This document shows positions 27,531 to 35,789 of a DNA stretch of 64,000 bases, one piece after another (positions within the stretch are counted from its first letter, which is position 1; each line of letters begins with the position of its first letter). This DNA comes from Oceanisphaera litoralis (GTDB lineage: Bacteria; Pseudomonadota; Gammaproteobacteria; Enterobacterales; Aeromonadaceae). The notes beneath the pieces are model-generated. The model did no database searches, was not told the origin of the DNA, and worked only from the letters and a program-made list of their open reading frames with translations. Both the position numbers and the translations under genes were made by a program. Location of the stretch: contig NZ_JAFBBE010000017.1 of NCBI RefSeq assembly GCF_016907015.1, positions 1-64,000 of the forward strand. Direction: 5' to 3'.

Positions 27531-29213
27531 ATGAATGCCATATTCCTGATGTTGATCGGACTGGGTGCCATGGCGCTCGGCTATTTTGTCTATTCGAAAT
27601 TTGTGGCCGAAAAAATATTTCGGCTGGATCCGGATTTTCGTACCCCGGCCCATGAATTTGAAGACGGGGTGGACTATGTCCCTACCAACAAATTTGTGCT
27701 CTGGGGCCACCATTTTACCTCGGTGGCCGGGGCCGCGCCCATTGTGGGGCCGGCCATTGCGGTGATCTGGGGCTGGGTGCCCGCCTTTTTATGGGTCACT
27801 CTCGGCACTATTTTCTTTGCCGGGGTACACGATGCAGGTGCCATCTGGGCCAGCAACCGCAACAAGGCCAAATCGGTGGGCGCCCTCACCGGCGACGTGG
27901 TGGGCAAGCGGGCCCGCGGCGTCTTCATGATCGTGATCTTCCTGGTGCTGCTGATGGTGAACGCCGTGTTCGCCGTGGTCATTGCCGGCCTGCTCACCCA
28001 GTTCCAGACCTCGGTGGTGCCGGTGTGGGGCGCCATTGTGGTGGCGCTGATCATCGGTCAGCTGATCTACCGCAAAATGATCGGCCTGCTCACCGTGTCG
28101 GTGGTGGGCGTGGTGGCCCTCTACGCCCTGATCTGGGTCGGGCCTGCCGTGCCGCTGGCGTTGCCCGAGCTGTTTCTGGGCCTGACCGACAAGGCCCAGT
28201 GGATCATTCTGCTGTTTGTCTATGCCGCCATCGCTTCGCTGCTGCCGGTATGGATGCTGCTGCAGCCCCGGGACTACATCAACGGCCTGCAGCTGTTTGT
28301 GGGCCTGGGCCTGCTTTATGGCGCCGTGCTGCTGTCGGCCCCGGAGGTGGTGGCCCCGGCGTTCAATGACAATGTGCCCGAAGGCACGCCTTCGCTGGTC
28401 CCCCTGCTGTTTGTAACCATCGCCTGTGGCGCCATTTCCGGCTTTCACGGTCTGGTGTCGTCTGGCACCACTTCCAAGCAGCTCGACAAGGAAACCGACG
28501 CCCGTTTTGTGGGCTACTTCGGTGCCATTGGCGAAGGCGGCCTGGCCCTGGCCGCCATCATTGCCGCCACCGCCGGTTTCGCCACCCTGGCCGACTGGCA
28601 GGCCATATACAGCGGCTTTGGCCAGGGTGGGGTGGCCGCCTTTGTGCAGGGCGGCGCCAACATTCTGAGCAACGGCCTGGGCTTTGAGGTTGAGCTGTCC
28701 CAGACCATTCTCACCGTGATGGCGGTGTTGTTTGCCGGCACCACCATGGACACCGGCCTGCGGCTGCAGCGCTATATTTTCCAGGAATGGGGGGTTATCT
28801 ACAAAATCAACTGGATGCAGAAAGCGGCGCCGGCCACCCTGCTGGCGGTGGCCTCCTGTTTGCTGCTGGCCTTTGGCTCCGGCGGCGACGGCTCCGGTGG
28901 TTTGCTGATCTGGCCGCTGTTTGGCACCACCAACCAGTTGCTGGCGGGCCTGACCCTGCTGGTGATCACCGTGATGCTGGCACGCCTGGGCCGGCCCATG
29001 CTGGTGACCCTGCTCCCGCTGTTGTTCCTGCTGGTGATGACGGTGCTGGCGCTGTTGCTACAGCTCAAGAGCTTCTACGACCAGGCCAACTGGTTCCTGT
29101 TTGGCCTGGATCTGGTGGTGCTGGCGGCGGCCATTCTGGTGGCGCTGGAGTGCGGCACTACCCTGAACCGGCTGCGCAGCGACAAGATTAAAGAGATCGA
29201 GGGCAAGTCGTGA
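27531..29213 (+). CDS. cstA: CstA-family transporter (carbon starvation)
   Basis: A 560-residue membrane protein of the CstA family, whose studied members import pyruvate or peptides. DPDFRTPAHEFEDGVDYVPTNKFVLWGHHFTSVAGAAPIVGPA is the hallmark N-terminal region. GFHGLVSSGTTSKQLDKETDARFVGYFGAIGEG marks the conserved middle. About fourteen to sixteen membrane segments are visible. It is shorter than E. coli CstA (about 700) and is of the type that travels with cory-CC-star and ArsA. Its stop overlaps the GTG start of the next gene, so the two are co-translated. Confidence 0.85.
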   Translation: MNAIFLMLIGLGAMALGYFVYSKFVAEKIFRLDPDFRTPAHEFEDGVDYVPTNKFVLWGHHFTSVAGAAPIVGPAIAVIWGWVPAFLWVTLGTIFFAGVHDAGAIWASNRNKAKSVGALTGDVVGKRARGVFMIVIFLVLLMVNAVFAVVIAGLLTQFQTSVVPVWGAIVVALIIGQLIYRKMIGLLTVSVVGVVALYALIWVGPAVPLALPELFLGLTDKAQWIILLFVYAAIASLLPVWMLLQPRDYINGLQLFVGLGLLYGAVLLSAPEVVAPAFNDNVPEGTPSLVPLLFVTIACGAISGFHGLVSSGTTSKQLDKETDARFVGYFGAIGEGGLALAAIIAATAGFATLADWQAIYSGFGQGGVAAFVQGGANILSNGLGFEVELSQTILTVMAVLFAGTTMDTGLRLQRYIFQEWGVIYKINWMQKAAPATLLAVASCLLLAFGSGGDGSGGLLIWPLFGTTNQLLAGLTLLVITVMLARLGRPMLVTLLPLLFLLVMTVLALLLQLKSFYDQANWFLFGLDLVVLAAAILVALECGTTLNRLRSDKIKEIEGKS

Positions 29214-29482
29214 AAATCAAACGGATACTGGCCTGGATAAACCGGGCCAGCCGGTATGCGGAAGAGGTGTATAACGCCCCGTACCGGGCGGCCATTGCCC
29301 GGGCCCGGCGGGAGGAAGACGATCTCTTTATGCTGCTGGTGTTTTCGGAAATGATGGGGGTGCCGAACCCGGCCTCCTATTACACCCTGGAGCTGCAACC
29401 CCTGCTGCTGGAGCGATTTCACGACTGGCACAAGCGCATGGGCATGGAGCACTCGCCGCTGGATCACTTTCGCTGCTGTTGA
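29210..29482 (+). CDS. cory-CC-star protein
   Basis: A 90-residue protein ending HFRCC immediately before the stop, the feature for which the cory-CC-star family is named. The N-terminus KIKRILAWINRASRYAEEVYNAPYRAAIARARREEDDLFMLLVFSEMMGVPNPASYYTLEL matches the family closely. It begins at GTG overlapping the cstA stop (GTGA). The family has no known function and occurs beside CstA-type transporters and ArsA-type ATPases, exactly as here. The C-terminal double cysteine could bind a metal or be modified; that is speculation. Confidence 0.75.
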   Translation: MKIKRILAWINRASRYAEEVYNAPYRAAIARARREEDDLFMLLVFSEMMGVPNPASYYTLELQPLLLERFHDWHKRMGMEHSPLDHFRCC

Positions 29483-29511
29483 TTGAGTTGTCTTCTGGCT
29501 TGGCAAAGGTC

Positions 29512-29633
29512 GGAAAAAGGGCCGGCGCCACCGACTCGCCGTAAACCCATCCATGGGGGCTCCGCTGCGCCATCCCTGGCGCAGAGGGTCGGTGGAGCTG
29601 TTCCCTTTTCCCTCCCTGCCGGCCACTCAGTTG
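29512..29633. repeat. Palindromic intergenic element, copy B
   Basis: Outer arms CCACCGAC (29528-29535) and GTCGGTGG (29588-29595), inner hairpin TGCGCCA/TGGCGCA (29566-29583) and the 19-bp core at 29544-29562 shared, inverted, with copy A at 16951-16969. It lies in the 409-bp gap between the cory-CC-star gene and the arsA-like gene. Confidence 0.7.
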
Positions 29634-29763
29634 CCTGTAATACAAGTCAGGCAACGCTTTTGTTTGACGAAGCGGCAGCAGGGATTGCCGTATTCGACCG
29701 TCATATGCCAGGGATGGCATGTGCCGAGCGTACATGGGGCGAGCTTGCTCGCCGTGACGAAGT

Positions 29764-29807
29764 AAAAAGCCTGAACGAACATTAAGTATGTTCGCAGCAG
29801 GCTTTTT
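29764..29807 (+). terminator. Terminator upstream of the arsA-like gene
   Basis: AAAAAGCCTG (29764-29773) pairs with CAGGCTTTTT (29798-29807), with an inner GAACAT/ATGTTC stem. It can end cstA-cory transcription, so the arsA-like gene probably has its own promoter or relies on read-through. Confidence 0.75.
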
Positions 29808-29891
29808 AATGAGTGGCATTCAATGAAGCGTGTCGAAGGAGGTAACCCTGCTGTCGCTTCGCATGCCGGCCTGACTGTTTGGAGAGATGAA

Positions 29892-30890
29892 ATGTTACTG
29901 ACCGACAAGCGCGTATTGCTGGTGGGCGGCAAGGGCGGCGTGGGCAAGACCACGGTGTCGTCGTCGCTGGCGCTGCTGGCGGCCCGCCGGGGCAAGCGCT
30001 GCCTGCTGGTGTCCACCGATCCCGCCCACAGCCTGGCCGACGCCTTTGGCCGGGACATTGGCGACACCATTACCCGGCTGGCCCCCAATCTCGACGGCCT
30101 GGAGCTGGATCCGGATCACGAGGTAGAGCAGCACCTGGCTAACGTACTGGCCCAGCTCAAGCGCTTTACCCGGCCCGAAATGTACGGCGAGGTGGAGCGG
30201 CAGATGCGCCTCACCCGCCAGTCGCCGGGGGCCCAGGAGGCGGCGCTGCTGGAACGTATGGCCCGGGTGATGGAAGAAGGCCGGCAAAGCCACGACCTGG
30301 TGATTTTCGATACCGCCCCCACCGGCCACACCCTGCGCCTGCTCAGTCTGCCCGAGGCCATGGCGGCCTGGACCCAGGGCATGCTCAAAAGCAACCGGCG
30401 TTCGGAAAAACTGGGTGAGGTGCTGGATCACCTGACCCCGGGCAAGGACCTGGACAGCCCCTTTGGCGACCCCCGCAGCCACGAAACCGCCGGCATGGAC
30501 GAACGTACCAAATCCATTACCGACACCCTGCTGGCGCGCCAGCGGTTGTTTCAGCGCACCCGCCGACTGCTCACCGACGCCGGGCAGACCGCGCTGCTGT
30601 TTGTGCTCACCCCCGAGAAGCTGCCGATACTGGAAACGGCGCGGGCGGTCACAGCCCTGCGGGAAGAAAAGCTGCCCCTGACCGGACTGGTGGTGAATCG
30701 TATTCTGCCCGACGAGGCCGACGGCGCCTTTCTGGCACAGCGGCGATCGCAGGAAAAAACGCACCTGGCCGAGATCGACCGGGTATTCAGTGATCTTCGT
30801 CGGTATTCGCTGTATTTGCAGCCCACCGACATTCAGGGACTGGCGGGGTTGAACGACATGGCCAGCCGGCTGGAGCAGGCCGGGCTTTGA
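29892..30890 (+). CDS. ArsA/Get3-family ATPase
   Basis: A 332-residue ATPase of the ArsA/GET3 family. The deviant Walker A GGKGGVGKTTVSSSLAL is at about residues 13-29, switch I is DPAHSLADAFG, and switch II is DTAPTGHTLRLL. It is a single-domain protein, so it would act as a dimer. No arsB, arsC or arsR is nearby, and arsenite-binding cysteines are not evident, so an arsenic pump role is unlikely. Its position after cstA and cory-CC-star, a recurring association, suggests a shared membrane-protein or transport task. The ATG at 29892 has GGAGAG upstream; the longer frame from 29823 begins inside the region after the terminator. Confidence 0.85.
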   Translation: MLLTDKRVLLVGGKGGVGKTTVSSSLALLAARRGKRCLLVSTDPAHSLADAFGRDIGDTITRLAPNLDGLELDPDHEVEQHLANVLAQLKRFTRPEMYGEVERQMRLTRQSPGAQEAALLERMARVMEEGRQSHDLVIFDTAPTGHTLRLLSLPEAMAAWTQGMLKSNRRSEKLGEVLDHLTPGKDLDSPFGDPRSHETAGMDERTKSITDTLLARQRLFQRTRRLLTDAGQTALLFVLTPEKLPILETARAVTALREEKLPLTGLVVNRILPDEADGAFLAQRRSQEKTHLAEIDRVFSDLRRYSLYLQPTDIQGLAGLNDMASRLEQAGL

Positions 30891-30965
30891 GGCACCATCC
30901 TGCCTGACGACGGCCATCAGCACACTGAATAGATCCCGCTTATTCAACCGGTCGTCTTTACGCCT

Positions 30966-31003
30966 AACACTTGCTCCCCAAAACAACACTTGCTCACCAA
31001 AAC
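30966..31003. repeat. 19-bp tandem repeat, two copies
   Basis: AACACTTGCTC-C/A-CCAAAAC occurs twice in tandem (30966-30984 and 30985-31003) with a single mismatch, in the non-coding gap between the convergent arsA-like and hmp genes. Confidence 0.85.
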
Positions 31004-31108
31004 AGGCCGAATATAGGTATGCCGTTTTATCCTGGCTACCCACAATAACGGAAACCCCACTTGCAGGAAGCGAGGTGTCCATACACGGACTTGCAGTGTG
31101 GCGGGGCT

Positions 31109-32305
31109 TCAGAGCTGCTGGTGCGGCCCGAATACCTCGTAGTGCAGTTGTTCTTTGGCGATGCCCCAACCGGTGAGGGTGTCTTTGACCATGGCCATAA
31201 AGGGCAGGGGGCCGCAGAAATAGTAGTGGGCGCCGTCCAGATGAATGCGGTCCTTCACCGCGTTCAGCTCCATCAGGCCGAGCGCATCATAGTCTTCCGG
31301 CGGCAGATCGGTTTCGGCCGGAGTGCGGTACCAGACATGGCTATACAGGTTGGCATGGGCCTGGCGCCGTTGCTGGATATCCTGCTTGAAGGCGTGCTGG
31401 GCGCCGTTGTCGCAGGCATGCAGCCAGTGAATGTCGGCCGGGTGACCCTGCTTGAGCAATTGATCCAGCATGGCGCGCATGGGTGTTTGACCAACGCCAC
31501 CCGAAATTAATACCACAGGGGTCTCGGTGCCCACTTCCATGAAGAAATCACCCGCCGGCGGCAGCACCTGCAGTTGGTCGCCGAGCTGCATCCTATCATG
31601 CATGAAGTTGGAGGCCACCCCGCCCGGCTCACGCTTGACGGCAATGCGATATTCCCGGCCGTTGGGCGCCTGACACAGGGAATACTGACGGTATTCCCTG
31701 TGTTCGAGTTCGGGGTTGCTCAGGTGCAGGTTAAGGTACTGGCCGGGCAGGTAGTCGGCCACGGCACCGCCATCGGCCGGGGCCAGCAGAAAGCTTACGA
31801 TCTGCTCGCTCTCTACCCGTTTTTCTTTCACCACGAAGGTGCGATGACCGCGCCAGCCACCGTCTTTCTGTTCGCTTTGCTGGTACAGCTGCTCTTCACG
31901 GCCGATAAAGATCTCGGCCAGGGCACCGTAGGCCCGGGCCCAGGCGTCGATGACCTCGGGGGTAGCCGCATCGGGGGCCAGCTCCCTGATGGTTTCCAGC
32001 AGGTGATGACCCACAATGGTGTACTGGTCCGGCTGGATGGCAAAGCCGGTATGCTTGTGGGCGATACGCTCGACCGCCGCACTCAATACCGCCGGGTTAT
32101 CGATGTTCTTGGCATAGGCCAGCACGGCGGCAAACAGGGCGGCGGGCTGGCGGCCGGTTTTCTGGTGACTGAGGTTGAACACGTCTTTCAGCTCCGGGTT
32201 GTCACGGAACATGCGCTGGTAGAAATGCTCGGTCAGGGCGGTGTTGGCAGACTCCAGCAGGGGGACTGTGCTTTTGACGATCTCTATGGTGCGGCTATCC
32301 AGCAT
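31109..32305 (-). CDS. hmp: Flavohemoglobin Hmp (nitric oxide dioxygenase)
   Basis: A 398-residue flavohemoprotein oxidising NO to nitrate. The N-terminal globin has the proximal His in RIAHKHTGFAI near residue 85. The FAD domain has REYRQYSL. The NAD domain has VVLISGGVGQTPMRAML and the C-terminal LHYEVFGP. All three domains are complete. The ATG at 32305 is preceded by an AAGGAAAG-type site. The upstream AT-rich region contains an NsrR-like dyad at 32361-32380, consistent with NO induction. The divergent neighbour is a DUF4202 gene. Confidence 0.95.
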   Translation of the reverse strand: MLDSRTIEIVKSTVPLLESANTALTEHFYQRMFRDNPELKDVFNLSHQKTGRQPAALFAAVLAYAKNIDNPAVLSAAVERIAHKHTGFAIQPDQYTIVGHHLLETIRELAPDAATPEVIDAWARAYGALAEIFIGREEQLYQQSEQKDGGWRGHRTFVVKEKRVESEQIVSFLLAPADGGAVADYLPGQYLNLHLSNPELEHREYRQYSLCQAPNGREYRIAVKREPGGVASNFMHDRMQLGDQLQVLPPAGDFFMEVGTETPVVLISGGVGQTPMRAMLDQLLKQGHPADIHWLHACDNGAQHAFKQDIQQRRQAHANLYSHVWYRTPAETDLPPEDYDALGLMELNAVKDRIHLDGAHYYFCGPLPFMAMVKDTLTGWGIAKEQLHYEVFGPHQQL

Positions 32306-32360
32306 GGCAAGGCTTTCCTTAAGTAATATTTATAATGCAACTTATGGGTGGATTCTATAG

Positions 32361-32380
32361 TTATATTTAATATGCATCAA
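32361..32380 (-). promoter_or_regulatory. NsrR-like operator upstream of hmp
   Basis: On the minus strand TTGATGCATATTAAATATAA resembles the NsrR box (AAGATGCATTT and its inverted copy); the first half-site is good and the second weak. It lies about 55 bp before the hmp start. Confidence 0.5.
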
Positions 32381-32511
32381 TATGGAATATGCCTTTATCT
32401 ATGTGGATAAGCGCCTGCTGCCGGTTAAAAACGGCTAACGTCTTGATTGTTGCTTGCATTTGCAGGCCCAGAGGTAACAATGTTTTTTTGTTACCCACAG
32501 GACGTCAGGTG

Positions 32512-33102
32512 ATGACTCAGGATTCCCGTTTACAGCAGGTGTTGGCATTGATCGATGCCGAAAATCGTGAAGATCCCCATCAGGAGCAGGCCGAGGGGCA
32601 GAGCTGGCCCAAGGAGTATCTCTACAGTCGGCGCATGAGCAAAACACTGGCCGACTTTGCGCCTGACGCCCCCGAACTGCTGCAAGTAGCCTGTCGGGCA
32701 CAACATATCAAACGCTGGAGTATTCCCCGGGCCGACTATCCGATGGACAGAGCCGGTTACAAGCGGTGGCGCAGCGAACTGGCGCAGTTTCACGGCGATC
32801 TGACCGCGAACCTGATGGCAAGGGTCGGTTACGGCGAAGACGAGCAGCAACGCATCAAGGCGCTGTTGCTGAAAAAGCAGCTCAAGCGGGACCCTCAGGT
32901 GCAGACGCTGGAAGATGTGATTTGTCTGGTGTTTATCCGGTATTACCTGGAAGACTTTGCCACCCGCCATGAAGAGGAGAAGCTGATCGACATCATCCGC
33001 AAGACCTGGGGAAAAATGTCGCCGGACGGGCATGCCGCCGCCTTGCAGATTCCGCTGAGCAGCGAGATACAGGCCCTGGTGGGCAAGGCGCTGCAGGGAT
33101 AA
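32512..33102 (+). CDS. DUF4202 family protein
   Basis: A 196-residue protein of the DUF4202 family. It carries DAENREDPHQEQ, KEYLYSRRMSKTLADFAPDAPELLQVACRAQHIKRW, an HD-domain-like histidine pattern, and YLEDFATRHEEEKLIDIIRKTWGKMS. The family is uncharacterised; the conserved His and Asp/Glu residues suggest a metal-dependent hydrolase, which is inference. The start at 32512 is where family similarity begins; the upstream open frame has no site. Divergent from hmp across an AT-rich promoter region, so co-regulation by the NsrR-like site is possible. Confidence 0.82.
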   Translation: MTQDSRLQQVLALIDAENREDPHQEQAEGQSWPKEYLYSRRMSKTLADFAPDAPELLQVACRAQHIKRWSIPRADYPMDRAGYKRWRSELAQFHGDLTANLMARVGYGEDEQQRIKALLLKKQLKRDPQVQTLEDVICLVFIRYYLEDFATRHEEEKLIDIIRKTWGKMSPDGHAAALQIPLSSEIQALVGKALQG

Positions 33103-33345
33103 ATCATCCCCGGATATTGTTCTTTTTCAGAGCGAGACGGGAGACAGCGGCTTTGCGGTATTCGTTCTGTGCAGCCTGTGCTGCATGGCCGTGCGGGGTA
33201 GATAGCTAAAAAGATATCTATTGTATATACAAACTATATGAATGATGAATGTACATTTAATGTTGATTTTTTGTGATTTTATGGCGTTGCCGGGCACCGA
33301 GAAAACATCGATAAAGGGATTTAATTATATGGGGGAGTGGATCCT

Positions 33346-34728
33346 ATGAATGCCATTGTTCTGGCCATCCTGGTGATGGTTGCCTTGTGTCTGGCTCGGG
33401 TATCTGTGGTGTTTTCGCTGGTGGTTGCCGCCCTGGTGGGCGGACTCTGGGCCGGCATGTCGGTCGATCAGGTGATCGGCGCCTTCAACGAAGGATTGGG
33501 CAGCGGCGCGACCGTGGCGCTGGCCTATGCCACCCTGGGGGCCTTTGCCGTGGCGCTGTCGCGCACCGGTATTACCGAACTGGTGGCCGGCAAGGCCCTG
33601 GGCTGGGTTGGCTCTCGGCGTGAACCGGACCAGTTGAGCGGCGTCAAGTGGCTGATGTTCGGCGCCCTGCTCATTGTCGGCGTTGCCTCGGGTACCGTGG
33701 TGCCGGTTCATATCGCCTTTATCCCCATTCTGGTGCCGCCGTTGCTGGGGCTGATGAGCATGCTGAAGCTGGACAGGCGGGCCGTGGCCTGTGTGATTAC
33801 CTTCAGCATTACCATCATGTACATGACCACGCCGGTGGGCTTTGGCACCATTTTCCTCAACGATATTCTGACCAACAGTGTCAATCAGGCAGGTGAAGAG
33901 CTGGGCATGCAGGTCACGGCGTCCATGGCACCCAGGGCCATGCTGCTGCCGGCACTGGGCATGCTGTTGGGGCTGGGGGTGGCGGTGCTGTTCAGTTATC
34001 GTCGGCCACGGGAGTACCGGCAACAGACGGTGGCGACGCTCGACAATAGCAGCAACAACAACAACAACAACAGCAACAGTAACAGCAACGGCAAGAAACA
34101 AACCCGGCTCAGCCGCAAGCAGCTGATCATGATAGGGGCGGCCGTCCTGGGTGCCTTGATCGTGCAGCTGATGACCGGCTCCATGGTGCTGGGTGGCTTG
34201 CTGGGCTTTGCTCTGCTGTCGATGAACGGCCTGTTCAAGTGGAAAGATCAGGACGATGTCTTTACCCAGGGCATGCGACTGATGGCGTTGGTGGGGTTCA
34301 TCATGATTGCCGCCTCCGGTTTTGCCGGGGTAATGAAGGCATCGGGCGCGATTCCCGAGCTGGTGGCCGGCTCCGGTGAACTGATCGGCAACAGCCCATC
34401 GATGGCGGCGCTGATCATGCTGCTGGTGGGCCTGTTCATTACCATGGGTATTGGCTCCTCGTTCTCTACCATTCCCATTATTGCCGCCATCTATGTGCCA
34501 CTGGCGATCAGCTTCGGCTTCTCACCGCTGGCGACGCTGGCACTGGTGGGCACCGCCGGGGCCCTGGGTGACGCGGGTTCGCCGGCGTCTGACTCCACAC
34601 TGGGGCCCACCGCCGGGCTGAATGCGGACGGTCAGCACGATCACATTCGTGATTCGGTGATCCCCACCTTCATTCATTACAATATTCCGCTGGTGATCTT
34701 CGGCTGGATAGCGGCTCAGGTACTCTAA
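33346..34728 (+). CDS. NhaC-type Na+/H+ antiporter family protein
   Basis: A 460-residue ion transporter of the NhaC/ArsB superfamily (Na_H_antiporter family). About eleven membrane segments are visible, with conserved GVASGTVVPVHIAFIPILVPP and GSSFSTIPIIAAIYVPLAISFGFSP and GDAGSPASDSTLGPTAGLNADGQHDH. It probably exchanges cations or amino acids for protons. The cytoplasmic loop near residues 234-251 is an asparagine-rich run (NSSNNNNNNSNSNSNG) encoded by AAC/AGC repeats, which is not part of the family core. GGGGGAG lies before the ATG at 33346. A very strong terminator follows. Confidence 0.82.
   Translation: MNAIVLAILVMVALCLARVSVVFSLVVAALVGGLWAGMSVDQVIGAFNEGLGSGATVALAYATLGAFAVALSRTGITELVAGKALGWVGSRREPDQLSGVKWLMFGALLIVGVASGTVVPVHIAFIPILVPPLLGLMSMLKLDRRAVACVITFSITIMYMTTPVGFGTIFLNDILTNSVNQAGEELGMQVTASMAPRAMLLPALGMLLGLGVAVLFSYRRPREYRQQTVATLDNSSNNNNNNSNSNSNGKKQTRLSRKQLIMIGAAVLGALIVQLMTGSMVLGGLLGFALLSMNGLFKWKDQDDVFTQGMRLMALVGFIMIAASGFAGVMKASGAIPELVAGSGELIGNSPSMAALIMLLVGLFITMGIGSSFSTIPIIAAIYVPLAISFGFSPLATLALVGTAGALGDAGSPASDSTLGPTAGLNADGQHDHIRDSVIPTFIHYNIPLVIFGWIAAQVL
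34045..34095 (+). repeat. AAC/AGC trinucleotide repeat in the antiporter gene
   Basis: About 17 codons of AAC, AGC and AGT encode an Asn/Ser-rich linker. The unit is three bases, so length change would keep the frame. Confidence 0.9.
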
Positions 34729-34740
34729 GCCGTAGGCCGT

Positions 34741-34791
34741 AAGCCGGAAAATCCTGAGTTCAAAGCGAACTCAGGATTTTCCGGCTTTTTT
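34741..34791 (+). terminator. Very strong terminator after the antiporter gene
   Basis: A perfect 21-bp stem (34741-34761 with 34767-34787), five-base loop AAAGC and a T-run. It also lies just beyond the 3' end of the minus-strand LysR gene. Confidence 0.93.
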
Positions 34792-34804
34792 ATGAATGAT
34801 TATT

Positions 34805-35695
34805 CTAGCCGGCTACCTGGTCGAGAAACAGCCGGGCGGGGATGGAGAGCGGGAACTGACGGGAGCGGGCCAGCACCACCCGCTGGGGTGGAAACTCGTC
34901 CCGCAGCGGTCGACAGGCCAGGGGGGCGCCATCGTAGCTTTGATCACCGGCGGGCCGGGTGCAGGACAGAGCCACCCCGTGACCGTGGGCCACCAGACCC
35001 CGCTGCATCTCGAACGAGGCGGTGGTGTGGATATGGCTCGGTTGCAGATCCCGATGCCAGAACAGCGACATGAAATATTCCCGGGTCAGCGGCATGTCCT
35101 GAAGTATCAGGGTCTCTTTCGCTATTTCCGCCAGGCTCAGAGTGGCTTTTTCGGCCAGTTGATGACCGGCGGGCAGCAGGGCATAGGGTCGTAATTCGTC
35201 CAGTACCCGGATGTCCACTTCCTGCGGCAGCCCCAGCGCATAGCTCAGGACCAGCTCGGCCTTGCCCGAGTTCAGGGCCTGGCTGACCCCGGCCAGATCC
35301 TGCTCCTGCATCACCACTCTTATTTTTGGATAATGGCGCTCGAATTCGCTGACCAGCCGGGGTAGATAATAGGGCGCTATGTCCCGAAAACAGCAAATGA
35401 CCAGTTGTCCTTCCACCTCGGTGTCGTCCTGTTGCAGCCGGGCCAGCAGGTTATGGGACAGGGTGAGGATCTGGCGGGCGTCCTTGAGCAGTTTCTCTCC
35501 ACCGGGCGTCAGGCTGACCCCCTGGCCGCGATGGCGCTGAAACAATGGCTGGTCGAGCAGGCTTTCCAGCTGATGAATGGCGATGGATACCGAAGGCTGA
35601 GACACATGCAATGCCTCGGCGGCCTTGCTGATGCTGCCGTGCTGGGCCACGGACACAAAATAGCTCAGTTGACGGAAGGTAAAGGGAATAGCCAT
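34805..35695 (-). CDS. LysR-family transcriptional regulator
   Basis: A 296-residue LysR-type regulator. The helix-turn-helix FTFRQLSYFVSVAQHGSISKAAEALHVSQPSVSIAIHQLE opens the protein, and the substrate-binding domain follows (GQLVICCFRDIAPYYLPRLVSEFERHYP). The start at 35695 fits the family; the frame is open 32 codons further. It is divergent from the phytanoyl-CoA dioxygenase-family gene across 94 bp, the usual arrangement for a LysR regulator and its target. The inducer is unknown. Confidence 0.88.
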   Translation of the reverse strand: MAIPFTFRQLSYFVSVAQHGSISKAAEALHVSQPSVSIAIHQLESLLDQPLFQRHRGQGVSLTPGGEKLLKDARQILTLSHNLLARLQQDDTEVEGQLVICCFRDIAPYYLPRLVSEFERHYPKIRVVMQEQDLAGVSQALNSGKAELVLSYALGLPQEVDIRVLDELRPYALLPAGHQLAEKATLSLAEIAKETLILQDMPLTREYFMSLFWHRDLQPSHIHTTASFEMQRGLVAHGHGVALSCTRPAGDQSYDGAPLACRPLRDEFPPQRVVLARSRQFPLSIPARLFLDQVAG

Positions 35696-35789
35696 TTCTC
35701 TATGTGCCTCATATGTAAAATGTATTTTTATACTATGTAGTGAGGGTGATAAAGTCGATTCATTACGCATAGAGGGGAAGGAATACAGC

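Noticed and set aside
29892-30890. Arsenic-resistance ATPase ArsA
   Set aside because: Family fold is right, but it is a single domain without neighbouring arsB/C/R and it sits in the CstA/cory-CC-star context, so an arsenic pump role is not supported.
34021-34095. Asn-codon repeat as a possible CRISPR or phase-variable switch
   Set aside because: The unit is three bases and in frame, so it cannot cause ON/OFF switching, and there are no spacer-repeat units.
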